Below, piece by piece: positions 1-8,012 of a stretch of DNA of 22,525 nt; position 1 is the stretch's first letter, and every line of letters begins with the position of its first letter. Source of the DNA: Zygophlyctis sp. KS116 (taxonomy: Eukaryota > Chytridiomycota); the NCBI GenBank assembly GCA_054661495.1, contig BAAFSQ010000163.1, positions 1-22,525 on the forward strand, read 5' to 3'. Made by a program: the position numbers and the translations under genes. The notes beneath the pieces are model-generated. The model did not search any database and was not told the DNA's origin. It worked only from the letters and a program-made list of their open reading frames with translations.

Positions 1-204
1 GCAGTCTCCAGAGCACTCATGGAACTCTCAATGTCTCTTAAACCTGCAGAGTTTGAAGTTCAGAATATTGAATTCATCGAAGAAGAACTTTTGGAAAATT
101 ATAGGATTGATTCAAGATATTCAATCTTTCAAAATGAAACTGGAAATTCTGCTACTGGTCCGAATAAGTACTCTATGGCAACTTTAAAAAATTCTGAAAA
201 TTGA
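1..204 (+). CDS. C-terminal part of an unrecognised protein, cut by the window edge
   Basis: One frame is open from the first base to a TGA at 202-204, giving 67 residues with the first methionine at 19. The C-terminal part is acidic and asparagine/serine-rich and has no motif I recognise. Because the frame runs off the left edge it may be the end of a longer gene; it could also be a chance open frame, since no intron signature or homology supports it. Confidence 0.3.
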   Translation, partial: AVSRALMELSMSLKPAEFEVQNIEFIEEELLENYRIDSRYSIFQNETGNSATGPNKYSMATLKNSEN

Positions 205-600
205 TTGAATATTATTGTTGCTTTAGTAATAAAAGTAGTGAGTACTTTACAAGTTGAAAAAACAGTAATTGTGAGCGTTGAACTCTGGATTTCTTTACTT
301 TCAAAAGGTTACCCTAAGCCGTGTAGAATGGCTCAGTATCTGCTTTAATCATATTCCTGAATATATGACTTGTCAAATTGTTCCTATGCTGATATCCTTG
401 CTTTCACATATAAAGCCTTGAATTAGAACTCTTATGCTCACTCTGATCATGTTGGGATTTTATGTAGACTAATAGTTTTATTTTGTCATTGAGAAGTGTG
501 TATTCTAATGCACGATCTAATCTAAAATTAGATTATGGGTCTAAAAATAGAATTCAAAGAATAGATTTAGCGCCAATGCCGCACAAGATTCCTAAAAAAA
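205..600. other. Intergenic stretch, no convincing gene
   Basis: This AT-rich stretch has short, interrupted frames on both strands and nothing I can assign. It contains the left copy of an imperfect direct repeat (277-310) whose partner is at 2126-2159. A GCGC tetranucleotide at 570-573, rare in noncoding DNA here, lies about 28 nt before the start of the secreted protein gene. Confidence 0.5.
277..310 (+). repeat. Left copy of 34-bp imperfect direct repeat
   Basis: It begins gttgaactctggattt and ends actttcaaaaggtt. It matches 2126-2159 at 31 of 34 positions in the same orientation. Both copies translate in one frame to VELWI followed by LLSK, so they may be traces of a duplicated coding segment. 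Confidence 0.7.
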
Positions 601-903
601 ATGATCTATGTAAAAGCTTTCTTGGTTCTTCTCTCTCTCTCTCTCTCAAATGTGCTTGCAGCAACATGTAAACAAGCGGACCCGGGAGAAAAATGCAATA
701 CTGAAGCAGCACAAGCATGTGCCCAACCATGCGTTTCTGGAGGTCACTGCATAGCTGGAACCACCCAACTTAGCCTTTGTGTCATTTCAAATTTGAAGCT
801 TGGTGACGCTTGTGGCCAGGTGTATCGTCGGTGCGGTGCTGGTCTTGAATGTCGTGATAAAAAGTGCAAAGTTAAAACAGTTTACAATCCTCCTTGGAAT
901 TGA
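601..903 (+). CDS. Small secreted cysteine-rich protein
   Basis: A 100-residue protein. Residues 1-20 form a classic signal peptide (charged start, Leu/Ser-rich core, cleavage expected after VLA-A). The mature part holds ten cysteines in a compact pattern and ends in a module of the form GDAC-x6-C-x4-LEC-x4-C, like many small secreted disulfide-rich proteins. The even cysteine number suggests five disulfides. The hydrophobic core is encoded partly by a (CT)n run at 631-647, so replication slippage would shift the frame inside the signal peptide. No intron is needed. It sits in a gene-poor, repeat-containing part of the window, typical of accessory secreted proteins. The function (effector, inhibitor or wall component) cannot be read from the sequence. 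Confidence 0.65.
   Translation: MIYVKAFLVLLSLSLSNVLAATCKQADPGEKCNTEAAQACAQPCVSGGHCIAGTTQLSLCVISNLKLGDACGQVYRRCGAGLECRDKKCKVKTVYNPPWN
631..647 (+). repeat. (CT)n microsatellite inside a signal-peptide coding region
   Basis: An uninterrupted CT dinucleotide run lies within the hydrophobic core codons of the secreted cysteine-rich protein, encoding alternating Leu and Ser. A gain or loss of one unit would break the frame. Confidence 0.9.
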
Positions 904-1019
904 TTAGTGTAAATAAATTGCCTTGTATCATGAATCTTTGTGATTTAAGTCTTGAGATAATGGCGAAACGAAGAATTTATTTCTTAGAACACACTGTGTT
1001 CTAACACCCGTGCCGTTTT

Positions 1020-1279
1020 TTATTGTTCAGGATAAACTTGTCTTGATAATTCCTTCTGATATTTGACTTCGTTCATTTCTTGAGTCGGCCCATACCCATG
1101 CAGCTAACACAAGACGGTTTCAACTGTCTTTCAGAATAAATTCGCCCAAAAGTAACATAGGGGCAAATACTTGCAGCCAGACAGAAGGGGATATTATGAG
1201 CACAATCGAAGAGGTCTTTTGACCATCTGTGTCCTGGAATCTCTCGAGTATACACAATCGTGGTATTTCCTTGAGCCAT
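1020..1279 (-). pseudogene. Truncated PLAC8-family (Cys-rich domain) gene fragment
   Basis: On the minus strand an ATG at 1279 opens a 68-codon frame ending at 1073. It contains HRWSKDLFDC, an internal cysteine and then ICPYVTFGR, matching the start of PLAC8 domains (W..dLfdC...C..a..CPc...Gr). A PLAC8 domain is normally about 100 residues and ends with a C..C....QE.rEl segment. A fragment QEMNEVKYQ is present just downstream but in another frame, ending at 1020. The middle of the domain is missing, so this looks like a remnant with an internal deletion plus a frame shift. An intron of the usual type is not visible. It abuts the polymerase remnant that begins at about 1288. A divergent but functional short protein cannot be excluded. 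Confidence 0.45.
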
Positions 1280-1287
1280 TTACTGGC

Positions 1288-1516
1288 GAAATGATGAAAT
1301 TGCTTGGTAATGCATCATATGGAAAGTGTATAACAACATGAATCTGTCAAAATTGTTACTGAAAGCCAATATCCAAAATATATTGCAAAGAATACTTACA
1401 AATCTCATGAAGACCTTGTTGATGGATATGAGCAAACATACCGAAAATATAATTGTGTATTGTTTGTGCAGAAATATAATACACAAACAATTAGGAGAGA
1501 TTTAACCGAACACTGG
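1288..1516 (+). pseudogene. Type B (protein-primed style) DNA polymerase fragment, decayed
   Basis: In frame from 1291 the sequence reads MMKLLGNASYGK, the conserved KL..N..YGk motif of family B DNA polymerases as found in Polinton/Maverick elements and linear plasmids. A stop follows; coding character continues one frame over from 1337 to about 1516 (for example KIVTESQYPKYIA and YRKYNCVLFVQKYN). There is no start codon, no exonuclease domain and no complete palm domain, so only a short relic is left. The next recognisable element gene, an integrase, begins within a few bases, so the normal intervening sequence has been lost. Confidence 0.65.
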
Positions 1517-1521
1517 ATTCT

Positions 1522-1949
1522 ATGATTGTCAGATACCAAAACTCGAGGAATACAAATAAATATATAGATGTACTGGATAATATTGTACACAATTACAACC
1601 ACACTTTTCATCAAAGTATTCAAAATATTCTGAAAGAAAGTTTCTGATGAATCCAAATTCTGGTGTTGTATTAACTAATCATTTCAAGTTTCCAAATGAC
1701 ATTCAAGTTGGTGATTATGTCCGAATCTTGAAAGAGAAGAAACAGTTTCCAGAAAGGATATGATGACAACTTTAGTAGACAAATCTACCATGAATTTTGG
1801 GAAAAGGGTATACATTCAGTCTTCAAGATGAAAACGGACATGGATTAGATAGGAAATACAAGTATTATGAATTAAGTAAAGTCACAAATGTTGAAAAGTA
1901 CCTTAATAGACAATCTGATAGAGATACCCCATTGACTAATCAGCAATAG
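1522..1949 (+). pseudogene. Retroviral-type (Polinton/Maverick-like) integrase C-terminal fragment, frameshifted
   Basis: Three successive frames carry pieces of one integrase C-terminus. The first, from about 1549, reads YIDVLDNIVHNYNHTFHQSI, the typical end of the catalytic core before the C-terminal domain. The next includes DIQVGDYVRI and, after a further shift, DDNFSRQIYHEFW. The last reads YTFSLQDENG followed by YKYYELSKV, the SH3/chromo-like end of these integrases, and stops at 1947-1949. At least two or three indels and in-frame stops make it non-functional. Together with the polymerase relic it indicates a dead Polinton-like element. Confidence 0.65.
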
Positions 1950-2125
1950 AGAAACAGGCGTGAAATTGAATAGTTATTGGAGCACACAGTTGAACCTCTT
2001 CAGAAGAAACGTAAGATTATTTCCAGAAACTTATTTTCTTAAAGTATTTTATGACACTTGATATAAAAACAATTAAGAGATACAGAGATTACATGGCTTA
2101 TGTACGAAAATGGGAAGAACTGAGA

Positions 2126-2159
2126 GTTGAACTCTGGATTTGATTACTTTCAAAAGATT
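2126..2159 (+). repeat. Right copy of 34-bp imperfect direct repeat
   Basis: Partner of 277-310, with three mismatches. The two copies flank the secreted-protein gene, the PLAC8 fragment and the polymerase/integrase remnant, a span of about 1.85 kb. Confidence 0.7.
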
Positions 2160-2206
2160 GGATAAGCGCAAAGCACATGAAGCGTTATCAATTGTAAAAT
2201 ATTGAG

Positions 2207-2437
2207 ATGTCTGAAAACGTTGATTTTACGTATGTTTTTGTCACAGTCTTTATGTTTCTTGGTTTGCTGGTATTAATAAGTGCATTCTGTTTTTTAGTAC
2301 CTTTAACGTACAAAAGAATGAAAAGACTATTTGCTTTACAGGATAAAATTTTGGAAAATAGTAACATTAACATAGGATATTCACTCAATATTTCTCCTAT
2401 TGCCAACACCCACTCTATGGTAAATACTGAAAAATAA
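2207..2437 (+). CDS. Small single-pass membrane protein, unrecognised
   Basis: A 76-residue ORF with a true ATG. A strongly hydrophobic segment at about residues 8-32 is followed by a basic stretch (KRMKR), predicting one transmembrane helix with a cytosolic, Ser/Asn-rich tail. There is no family signature. An AAGCGCAA octamer lies at 2164-2171, about 36 nt before the ATG; the same octamer occurs three times before anoctamin copy A, which mildly supports transcription. It could be a small gene of the adjacent mobile-element remnant or an independent gene. Confidence 0.4.
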   Translation: MSENVDFTYVFVTVFMFLGLLVLISAFCFLVPLTYKRMKRLFALQDKILENSNINIGYSLNISPIANTHSMVNTEK

Positions 2438-2665
2438 TGGAATCATGGAATCATGTAAATGGAATAAAATTGTATTTTTATATTGTAAAAAGTTGATCTA
2501 TAATGAGACTTTAATCGGATCTTACAAGATTCGCAGGAGACTAGATTTACGATTTGCGATTGTCCAGGCGAATCGATGACTGCTTTAAGCGCTGATATAC
2601 GTTAAGCCTGAAAGCCATAGATTCAATAGAATCACAAGCCTGCGACTGGTTAATCATAATTTTAA
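2438..2665. other. Intergenic, upstream region of the peroxygenase gene
   Basis: No ORF of note. A GCGC-containing motif (aagcgct at 2587-2593) lies about 73 nt before the peroxygenase ATG. Nothing else could be assigned. Confidence 0.4.
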
Positions 2666-3514
2666 ATGAAATATACTTTGGTATCTGGTTTGATCGCTGC
2701 TACATTAGCTCTTGGATTTCCAATAATTCAAAATGATCAAGACTTTGATGGGTTTGATGTCGATGGTGGATTTGATGGCATTGATGGATTTGACTTTAAT
2801 GAAAAAGTTATCAGTCGAAATAATCCATGGGAGAAACCATTGCCATCAGACTCTATGGCACCATGTCCTTTTCTTAATTCAGCCCGTAATCACGGATTGT
2901 TACCAAGATCCGGACGTAATGTAACAACAGATGAGATTTATAATGTTTTGACAAATGTTGCTGGATTAGACGAGTCGATTTCTAATTTTTTAATTAAAAA
3001 TATAATGGACATTGGGTATACTAATGAACAAGGACAAAAAGTGTTGGATTTTGATTCTCTTCAAAAGTAATTTTAAATTTATAACATTATTAGACATGGT
3101 GTATTTGAACATGATGCATCTCTTTCAAGATTTGATTCTGATGTTGGGAATAATACAATCTTTAATGAGGAAATTTACTCGCATATTAAACAATTTACTA
3201 CAGAGAAAAATGGCCGAGAGTATCTGACATTAAGAGGATTGGGAAAGTTTCGAAGATTTAGACAAAATGAATGTAAGAAGCAACATCCTCAAACTTTTGC
3301 TTTTGGACTTCAGGCTCAAGTAACTGCTGCTGGAGAGGCAGCTCTGATCTATAATATTTTCAAGGATGCAACTGGTGATATTAGAATGGATTGGTTGGAT
3401 ATGTTCTTTACGCAAGAAAGATTTCCTTTTGAGCTGGAATGGAATTTTGGGAAAGTTTCTCTTAAACAACTCTTGTCCATCAGTTCAATGATTATGTTTT
3501 ATCAAAATATATAA
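2666..3514 (+). CDS. Secreted heme-thiolate peroxygenase / chloroperoxidase family (short UPO type)
   Basis: Two exons (2666-3066 and 3094-3514) encode 273 residues, joined across a 27-nt intron at 3067-3093. Residues 1-17 or so are a signal peptide. A low-complexity Asp/Gly/Phe-rich spacer follows (about 25-45). APCPFLNSARNHGLLPRSG holds the proximal heme cysteine (Cys67), the hallmark of Peroxidase_2 enzymes. The second exon opens with HGVFEHDASLSR (Glu139-His140-Asp141), the distal acid motif of the EHD class shared by short peroxygenases and chloroperoxidase. Near the end, FFTQERFPFELEW matches the conserved C-terminal ErlP segment. These enzymes use hydrogen peroxide to oxygenate or halogenate organic substrates outside the cell. 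Length fits the short family. The substrate cannot be deduced. Confidence 0.85.
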
Positions 3515-3625
3515 ATCTGATTCTATAAAAATTAAAAGATTCTATAATTCCAAGATCTACCGAGTCATGCAGATCTTTACACACTTTGGATCGGACAGAA
3601 GCTTTCTCGTAGACTTTTCCTGATA

Positions 3626-4137
3626 ATGATATCTCTTGGATTTATAGTAGAGAACCACTTCCTCTTATTATTTCCTCTGATTCTTTCCCAATTCTCAGCA
3701 TCTTGTCTGTTGCATTTCCCAAAATCCAAAGATTTCCTTGGAAAATATTTGATGGGAATTTTAGGAACTGTGGATCCTCTAGCCATTTCTAAATGGTACT
3801 CTGGATCTATTTATTCCCTTGGAATATTAACTCTCTTGCTAGAAATCATGAAATCTTCAATGGGTTATGAAAAATTAAAGATTGAAACTGGAAATTTTAT
3901 TACAGATACTTTTTTGAAAAATCAGTATACAATAACTTCAGTGATCTTGAGTCTCCAATATCTCAATTTAGTATTTGAAAATGTAATTTTATATTAAATA
4001 ATTTCTAGACAATGTTAAAAAAGTATGATTTTCTGATTGATCTTGCACTTTTTGCAGTCACAAGCTTGAATCTAGTTGTCCGAATGGTGAAAACTGTTCA
4101 AGAGAAATCCTCCTCGGTTCGTGTCAAAATTGACTAG
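3626..4137 (+). CDS. Small membrane protein with weak PEX11-like features
   Basis: Exon 3626-3982 joins 4009-4137 across a 26-nt intron (3983-4008, phase 0) to give about 161 residues. There are several hydrophobic segments and a C-terminal stretch LIDLALFAVTSLNLVVRMVK before a basic end. The start is uncertain: an upstream ATG at 3567 could supply 14 more residues if a 44-nt intron at 3609-3652 is used, longer than any other intron here. Just around 3555-3590 the frame reads KIYRVMQIFTHF, and later FPKSKDFLGKYL; the order and spacing recall the peroxisome-dividing PEX11 family, but without its full signature. I treat PEX11 as a guess. The gene follows the peroxygenase by about 110 nt on the same strand. 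Confidence 0.5.
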
Positions 4138-4226
4138 GGTAAATGTTGAGGTTTTACATTTGTTTTATGAAAAAAAACCGTTGCAATTTAAATTTAATAT
4201 TATGTAGTGAATGCGTCCTCTGGCCA

Positions 4227-4300
4227 TCTTTATTTTTTCTAATTTTTCTAATTTTTCTAATTTTTCTAATTTTTCTAATTTTTCTGATTTTTCTAAATTT
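4227..4300 (+). repeat. 9-bp tandem repeat (minisatellite), unit about taatttttc
   Basis: Seven or so head-to-tail copies of a 9-bp unit with late variants. They lie in the intergenic region before the taxilin gene. An apparent ORF over it (repeating Phe-Leu-Ile) is a by-product of the 9-bp period and not a gene. Short partial repeats (taaagcacta, aatttaagta) follow to about 4350. Confidence 0.9.
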
Positions 4301-4402
4301 TCTAAATTTAAGTACAAAAGCACTAAAGCACTAAATTTAAGTACTAAAGCACTAATATTTTAGCATGAAGAATAATGAGTTTATAGGGCTACAATTGAGA
4401 AA

Positions 4403-5305
4403 ATGAAAATTCCAGTTCAAGTTTTATCTGAAATGTCTACAGAAATGTCTAAACAGGGAAAATTAGAAAATCTAGCAAGAGAATTATCAAAAGAACTTGC
4501 CATTGAAAGGAAAAAAACAGAAATTTTAAAGTTAAAAATTCAAGATTTAAGTGAAAAACTGGAAAAATTCAAGGATTTCTCTGATAAATTCCAGGAATTC
4601 CAACAGGATAATTCTACAAGACAGGAAAAATTACAAGATTTAGTTACAATACAACAGGAACAAATTCAAAATTTCAAGGAAAACTCTGTAAAATCTCAAT
4701 CTGTCTTGGAAAATCTACAGTCTTATTCTCTAGATCTCTTGGAAAAATTAAAAGTTTCAACTGGAAATGAAAATTCTTACAAGATTCAAGTGGAAAATTA
4801 CAAGACTGAAATTGAAAAAATGGGTTCAGAATTTAAGAAATACAAGACACAATTTGATACATTTCTGTCAAGTTTCAAGAAATCAGAAAAATCTAATCTA
4901 CAATTAAAAGAAAGAATTCAAAAAGTGAATTCAAATTTACTTTTAGTTGTTCAAGAGTCTCAAGGAAAATCTGAAGAAATTATAAAGCTACAAAAAGAAA
5001 ATCAGAAATTGAAAAGTCTTTGTAGAGCTCTGCAGTTCAAGTCAAATTCTGATATTTCCACTCAAGAAGAGTTTTGTGATTCAAAGATCAAGTCTCAAGA
5101 GTCTCCATCTGTCAAGGAAGAGTCTCTGAATGTTGATGTAGGAACTCAAGATTTATCACAGGATTTATCACAGGATGTTGATAAAGAATCTCAAAAACTG
5201 GAGGATTTGGATGAAAAATCAATGTTTCAAAATTTAGATTCTTGTATTATTGAATCTGCCTCCAAAGATTTTGGGTCTAGTACAGAATCTTCATCCCATT
5301 CTTGA
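4403..5305 (+). CDS. Taxilin family coiled-coil protein
   Basis: A 300-residue, single-exon protein, almost wholly charged alpha-helical coiled coil up to about residue 215, then an acidic Ser/Asp-rich tail. Taxilin hallmarks are present: an N-terminal KLENLARELSKE like the family's kLe.LcRELq, a central QFDTFLSSFKKSEK region like FqkTL.KSne, and near the end of the coil the diagnostic LCRALQ. Taxilins bind syntaxins and act in vesicle traffic, and some bind the nascent-chain complex. It is shorter than animal taxilins (about 400-550 residues). The last 79 nt overlap the tail of the SYAP1-like gene on the other strand. A tandem QDLSQDLSQD repeat lies in the tail. Confidence 0.75.
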   Translation: MKIPVQVLSEMSTEMSKQGKLENLARELSKELAIERKKTEILKLKIQDLSEKLEKFKDFSDKFQEFQQDNSTRQEKLQDLVTIQQEQIQNFKENSVKSQSVLENLQSYSLDLLEKLKVSTGNENSYKIQVENYKTEIEKMGSEFKKYKTQFDTFLSSFKKSEKSNLQLKERIQKVNSNLLLVVQESQGKSEEIIKLQKENQKLKSLCRALQFKSNSDISTQEEFCDSKIKSQESPSVKEESLNVDVGTQDLSQDLSQDVDKESQKLEDLDEKSMFQNLDSCIIESASKDFGSSTESSSHS

Positions 5306-5879
5306 TTCCAGGATGAATCAGTCATATTCATGGTAGGTTCATGCTCTAAAATATCTTCAAGAGTTGAATTAAGTTGGGAAATAGTATAGTCTGCCGTGTA
5401 TTTTTGTACTAAAATCCATATCTTATAAGCATACCGTTTTAGAAATATTTCTTCAGGGATTCTAAAAGTTAGAAATTAAAATTACAGTTTAGGAACAATA
5501 TCATATCTCATCTTTGCAAGAGCAGGATCTAATTTCAAGAGAACTGCTGCAACAGGAACAAACTCTGGCATTGAGAATTCAAACATTGAGTTTTTAGGGA
5601 TTTCAGTCATGAAATTGTCCTTGTTCTATCGATAAGAGAATATCATAATACATTTGATAATAAAAGTATTTCATGTCTTAGAGAATCTTGCTCCTGGGCA
5701 GATAGATTGTCCCATGGCATAACAATAACATTGGTTGTTTTAAGAGATTTCGTAGGTTTAGAATTGGTTTCAAACTCATTCAAGATTCGGACAACATTGT
5801 TGAAAGAACTTAATTTCTTTCCAATGTTTCCAAGAGGTAACCATTCAGGATTAGTTTGTGCAAATACTTTATTGAACAT
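5227..5879 (-). CDS. SYAP1-like BSD-domain protein
   Basis: Three exons (5879-5652, 5625-5486, 5461-5227) with introns of 26 nt (5626-5651) and 24 nt (5462-5485) give 200 residues. The signature is MPWDNLSAQEQDSLRHEILLL, then DNFMTEIP, LLKLDPALAKMRYDIVPKLI and EEIFLKRYAYKIWIL. This follows SYAP1/BSDC-type proteins: the PW...E..I..LS block and then the BSD domain with its MRf.LVPk..eE.Fw.nY core. The usual FW pair reads FL here. SYAP1 links to Akt/mTORC2 signalling in animals; in other eukaryotes the role is little known. The acidic tail ends in DSIIQESKF. The start ATG overlaps the last 11 nt of TELO2, and the tail overlaps taxilin by 79 nt, so both ends are shared with neighbours. Confidence 0.75.
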
Positions 5880-8012
5880 GCAGCGATAACTGTTTTAAAA
5901 AGGAAAACGCCAAATCGGAAATAATAGAATCTTGAGAATTGGTCCAGTCTAACGCCATTTCTGCAACGGCTTCTATTTCTGAAGCTGTGAATTCAGACTT
6001 TAAAAGAGTTGGTGATAAAGATGTTACAATCATTATCAACGCCTCCAATACTCCAGATCTGATAGGAGCAGGACAATTCTTAAACTGAAGAATTACATTA
6101 AAGAGATCACGACTCATGCCGCGAATATTAGGACTATTTGCTAAGACTCAGTAGTATTAGAAATTACCTGAACATTGTAGAATAAGACCAAGGGTGGATA
6201 AAGTACGAGAAATGAAAATAAAAGAGATTGATGTTCCATCATTACATGACCTAATTTAAGATAAATCAGCATACCATTTGTGAATTTGTGATATTAAAGG
6301 ATTGAAAAAGTATACACACAATTCAGAAAACGTTTTAGAATTTTTAAATGGCACGATTTCTCCACTAAGGGAAATTAGACCAAGTTTCTCCCTTGAAACT
6401 TTAGGCTGCTGACTTAATTCAACGCATGCATATCCTAGAGATAATAACATATCCATTCTTTGCATCATTCCAGAATTTCTGCTATATATCTGTTTTGCAA
6501 AATATCTATGTATTTAAAATAATAATAAAATACATTGGCATTGTTTTCGGCAAACGCATCAAAAGAGAAATCATGGCTTTCATTCTGTTATCATTCAAAC
6601 TTTGAATCTCATAATCATTTGTGAAATAAATGATCTTTTCTGCAATTTTTTCCCCGATTTCATCTAAATCTTTAAATTTAAAAAATTACTCATTTGAATT
6701 TCTGACGCTGTCATAATCAAACTAGGCAAAGAAGCCATTGACAATTCAATTTTTTCAGGATCTGCAGCATCTCCAGACTTTAAAAGTTCCAAAGAGTCTT
6801 GTAAATACTTGAATGACTTTATCATTTCTCGGCTTGGAGTTACTAGAGATTTTTTAGAGTCTTTGTTACTAATCTCTGATTCTTTGTCGCTATTAAAGTC
6901 TTTAGAATCATGAATATTCTCCATTGAACAAGTCATCCAAATCTTGAATTCCTCGACATGTTGCTTTTTCAATTCAAAATCTAATTTTTGATCATCTTTT
7001 ACTTTTTCAGAATAAAATTGACCAATAATCATCCCACAGTTTCTGATAATGAGACTGCTTGAATCAAGATATAGAGAAACTCCTTTGATAAATATATTAA
7101 AAGGTTACCATTTATAACTTGTAATTTTAGATTTGCAATAAATGGTTCCCCTAAATGCTCTAAAGCCAGCAATAAGAAATTCGTGTAATTTACACAACTT
7201 TTGACAGAATTTGACAATATTAACTTTGAATTTCCCCAATTCCTAATCAAACTTTTTGTAAACTGTACCAGATATTCTTGATTTACAGAAATAGAATGAA
7301 TCAATAAATGCATTCTTTGATAGTCTTGAAATTTTTGAAAAAATCTATTTTCCAAAACCATTTTTAGTGAATATTCTTGATTATCCTTTATCCTAATCAT
7401 ATTTGTAAATCTATGACAATTTTGAAGAAACCCAAAACTAATTTCAGAAACTAAAAAATCCAAATAATAAACCAAAAACAATTCCTGTTCATACATTGTC
7501 AACTTTAACAGTAGATTTGCAATTATATGAATAGACACCTCTTCAGACCCACTATTAGCCAAAGATTTAAAAAACAATTGTAAATTCCCAGTCCTTGTAA
7601 CCTTTTCCAAAAACTTTTCTAATTCTATTCCAGATCTAGAACCATTTAAAACCATCAAGAAATCTGTAAATACTCTTGATAAATCCAAAGAATATCTTGA
7701 ATTTATAGAAAATATTAAATTTATCCATTCTTCCCAATCCCTTTCCGACACTGTTTGCACCCAAATCCACTTTATAGAGTAAAATTCCATTAAAATTTCT
7801 ACATAATATTTCTCTTTAAATTTCAAAAATAGTTTCAAAATCTTTAAAAGATCTGCTAAATCCAATGGAAGAAAGAGATCATCAATCAATAGTTCCTGTT
7901 CCAATGGATTCAGTTGATTCCTTATTGCATCTATATTTTCTAGAATTAATCTTCTTAAAGACTGTATGTTTGTCCTTGTTACAACTGATCTTGCATTGAG
8001 CAATTGTTGCAT
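5869..8012 (-). CDS. TEL2: TELO2/Tel2, subunit of the TTT (Tel2-Tti1-Tti2) complex
   Basis: Six exons with introns at 7083-7108, 6664-6689, 6506-6533, 6251-6274 and 6141-6167 (24-28 nt) encode 670 residues, close to yeast Tel2 (688). The N-terminal 300 residues are a helical solenoid. The conserved C-terminal region begins after the first intron with GVSLYLDSSSLIIRNCGMII, and includes FKYLQDSLELLK, DPEKIELSMASLPSLI, SGMMQRMDMLLSLGYA, FISRTLSTLGLILQCS and NCPAPIRSGVLEAL, all in the order seen in TELO2. The protein works as an Hsp90 co-factor that stabilises PIKK kinases (ATM, ATR, mTOR, DNA-PK relatives). The start is the ATG at 8012; a GTG just upstream is not needed. It shares a 216-bp AT-rich repeat-filled region with the divergent Rad60-like gene. 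Confidence 0.85.

Larger units (their letters stand above)
1280..2190 (+). mobile_element. Degenerate Polinton/Maverick-like element remnant
   Basis: Polymerase B and integrase fragments lie in the same orientation and almost touch, both broken by frame shifts. Polintons are defined by this pair of genes, but intact ones are 15-20 kb with many capsid and packaging genes; here only about 0.7 kb is recognisable. No terminal inverted repeats or target-site duplication could be seen. The tail contains a 30-codon ORF (2051-2143) that overlaps the right copy of the direct repeat (2126-2159). Confidence 0.55.

Noticed and set aside
1280-1656. Minus-strand ORFs of 68 and 83 codons
   Set aside because: They are antisense to recognisable polymerase and integrase fragments and are rich in Cys/Tyr/Ile as expected of shadows.
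4143-4334. 63-residue plus-strand ORF of repeating Phe-Leu-Ile
   Set aside because: It is a product of the 9-bp tandem repeat, with no sign of a real gene.
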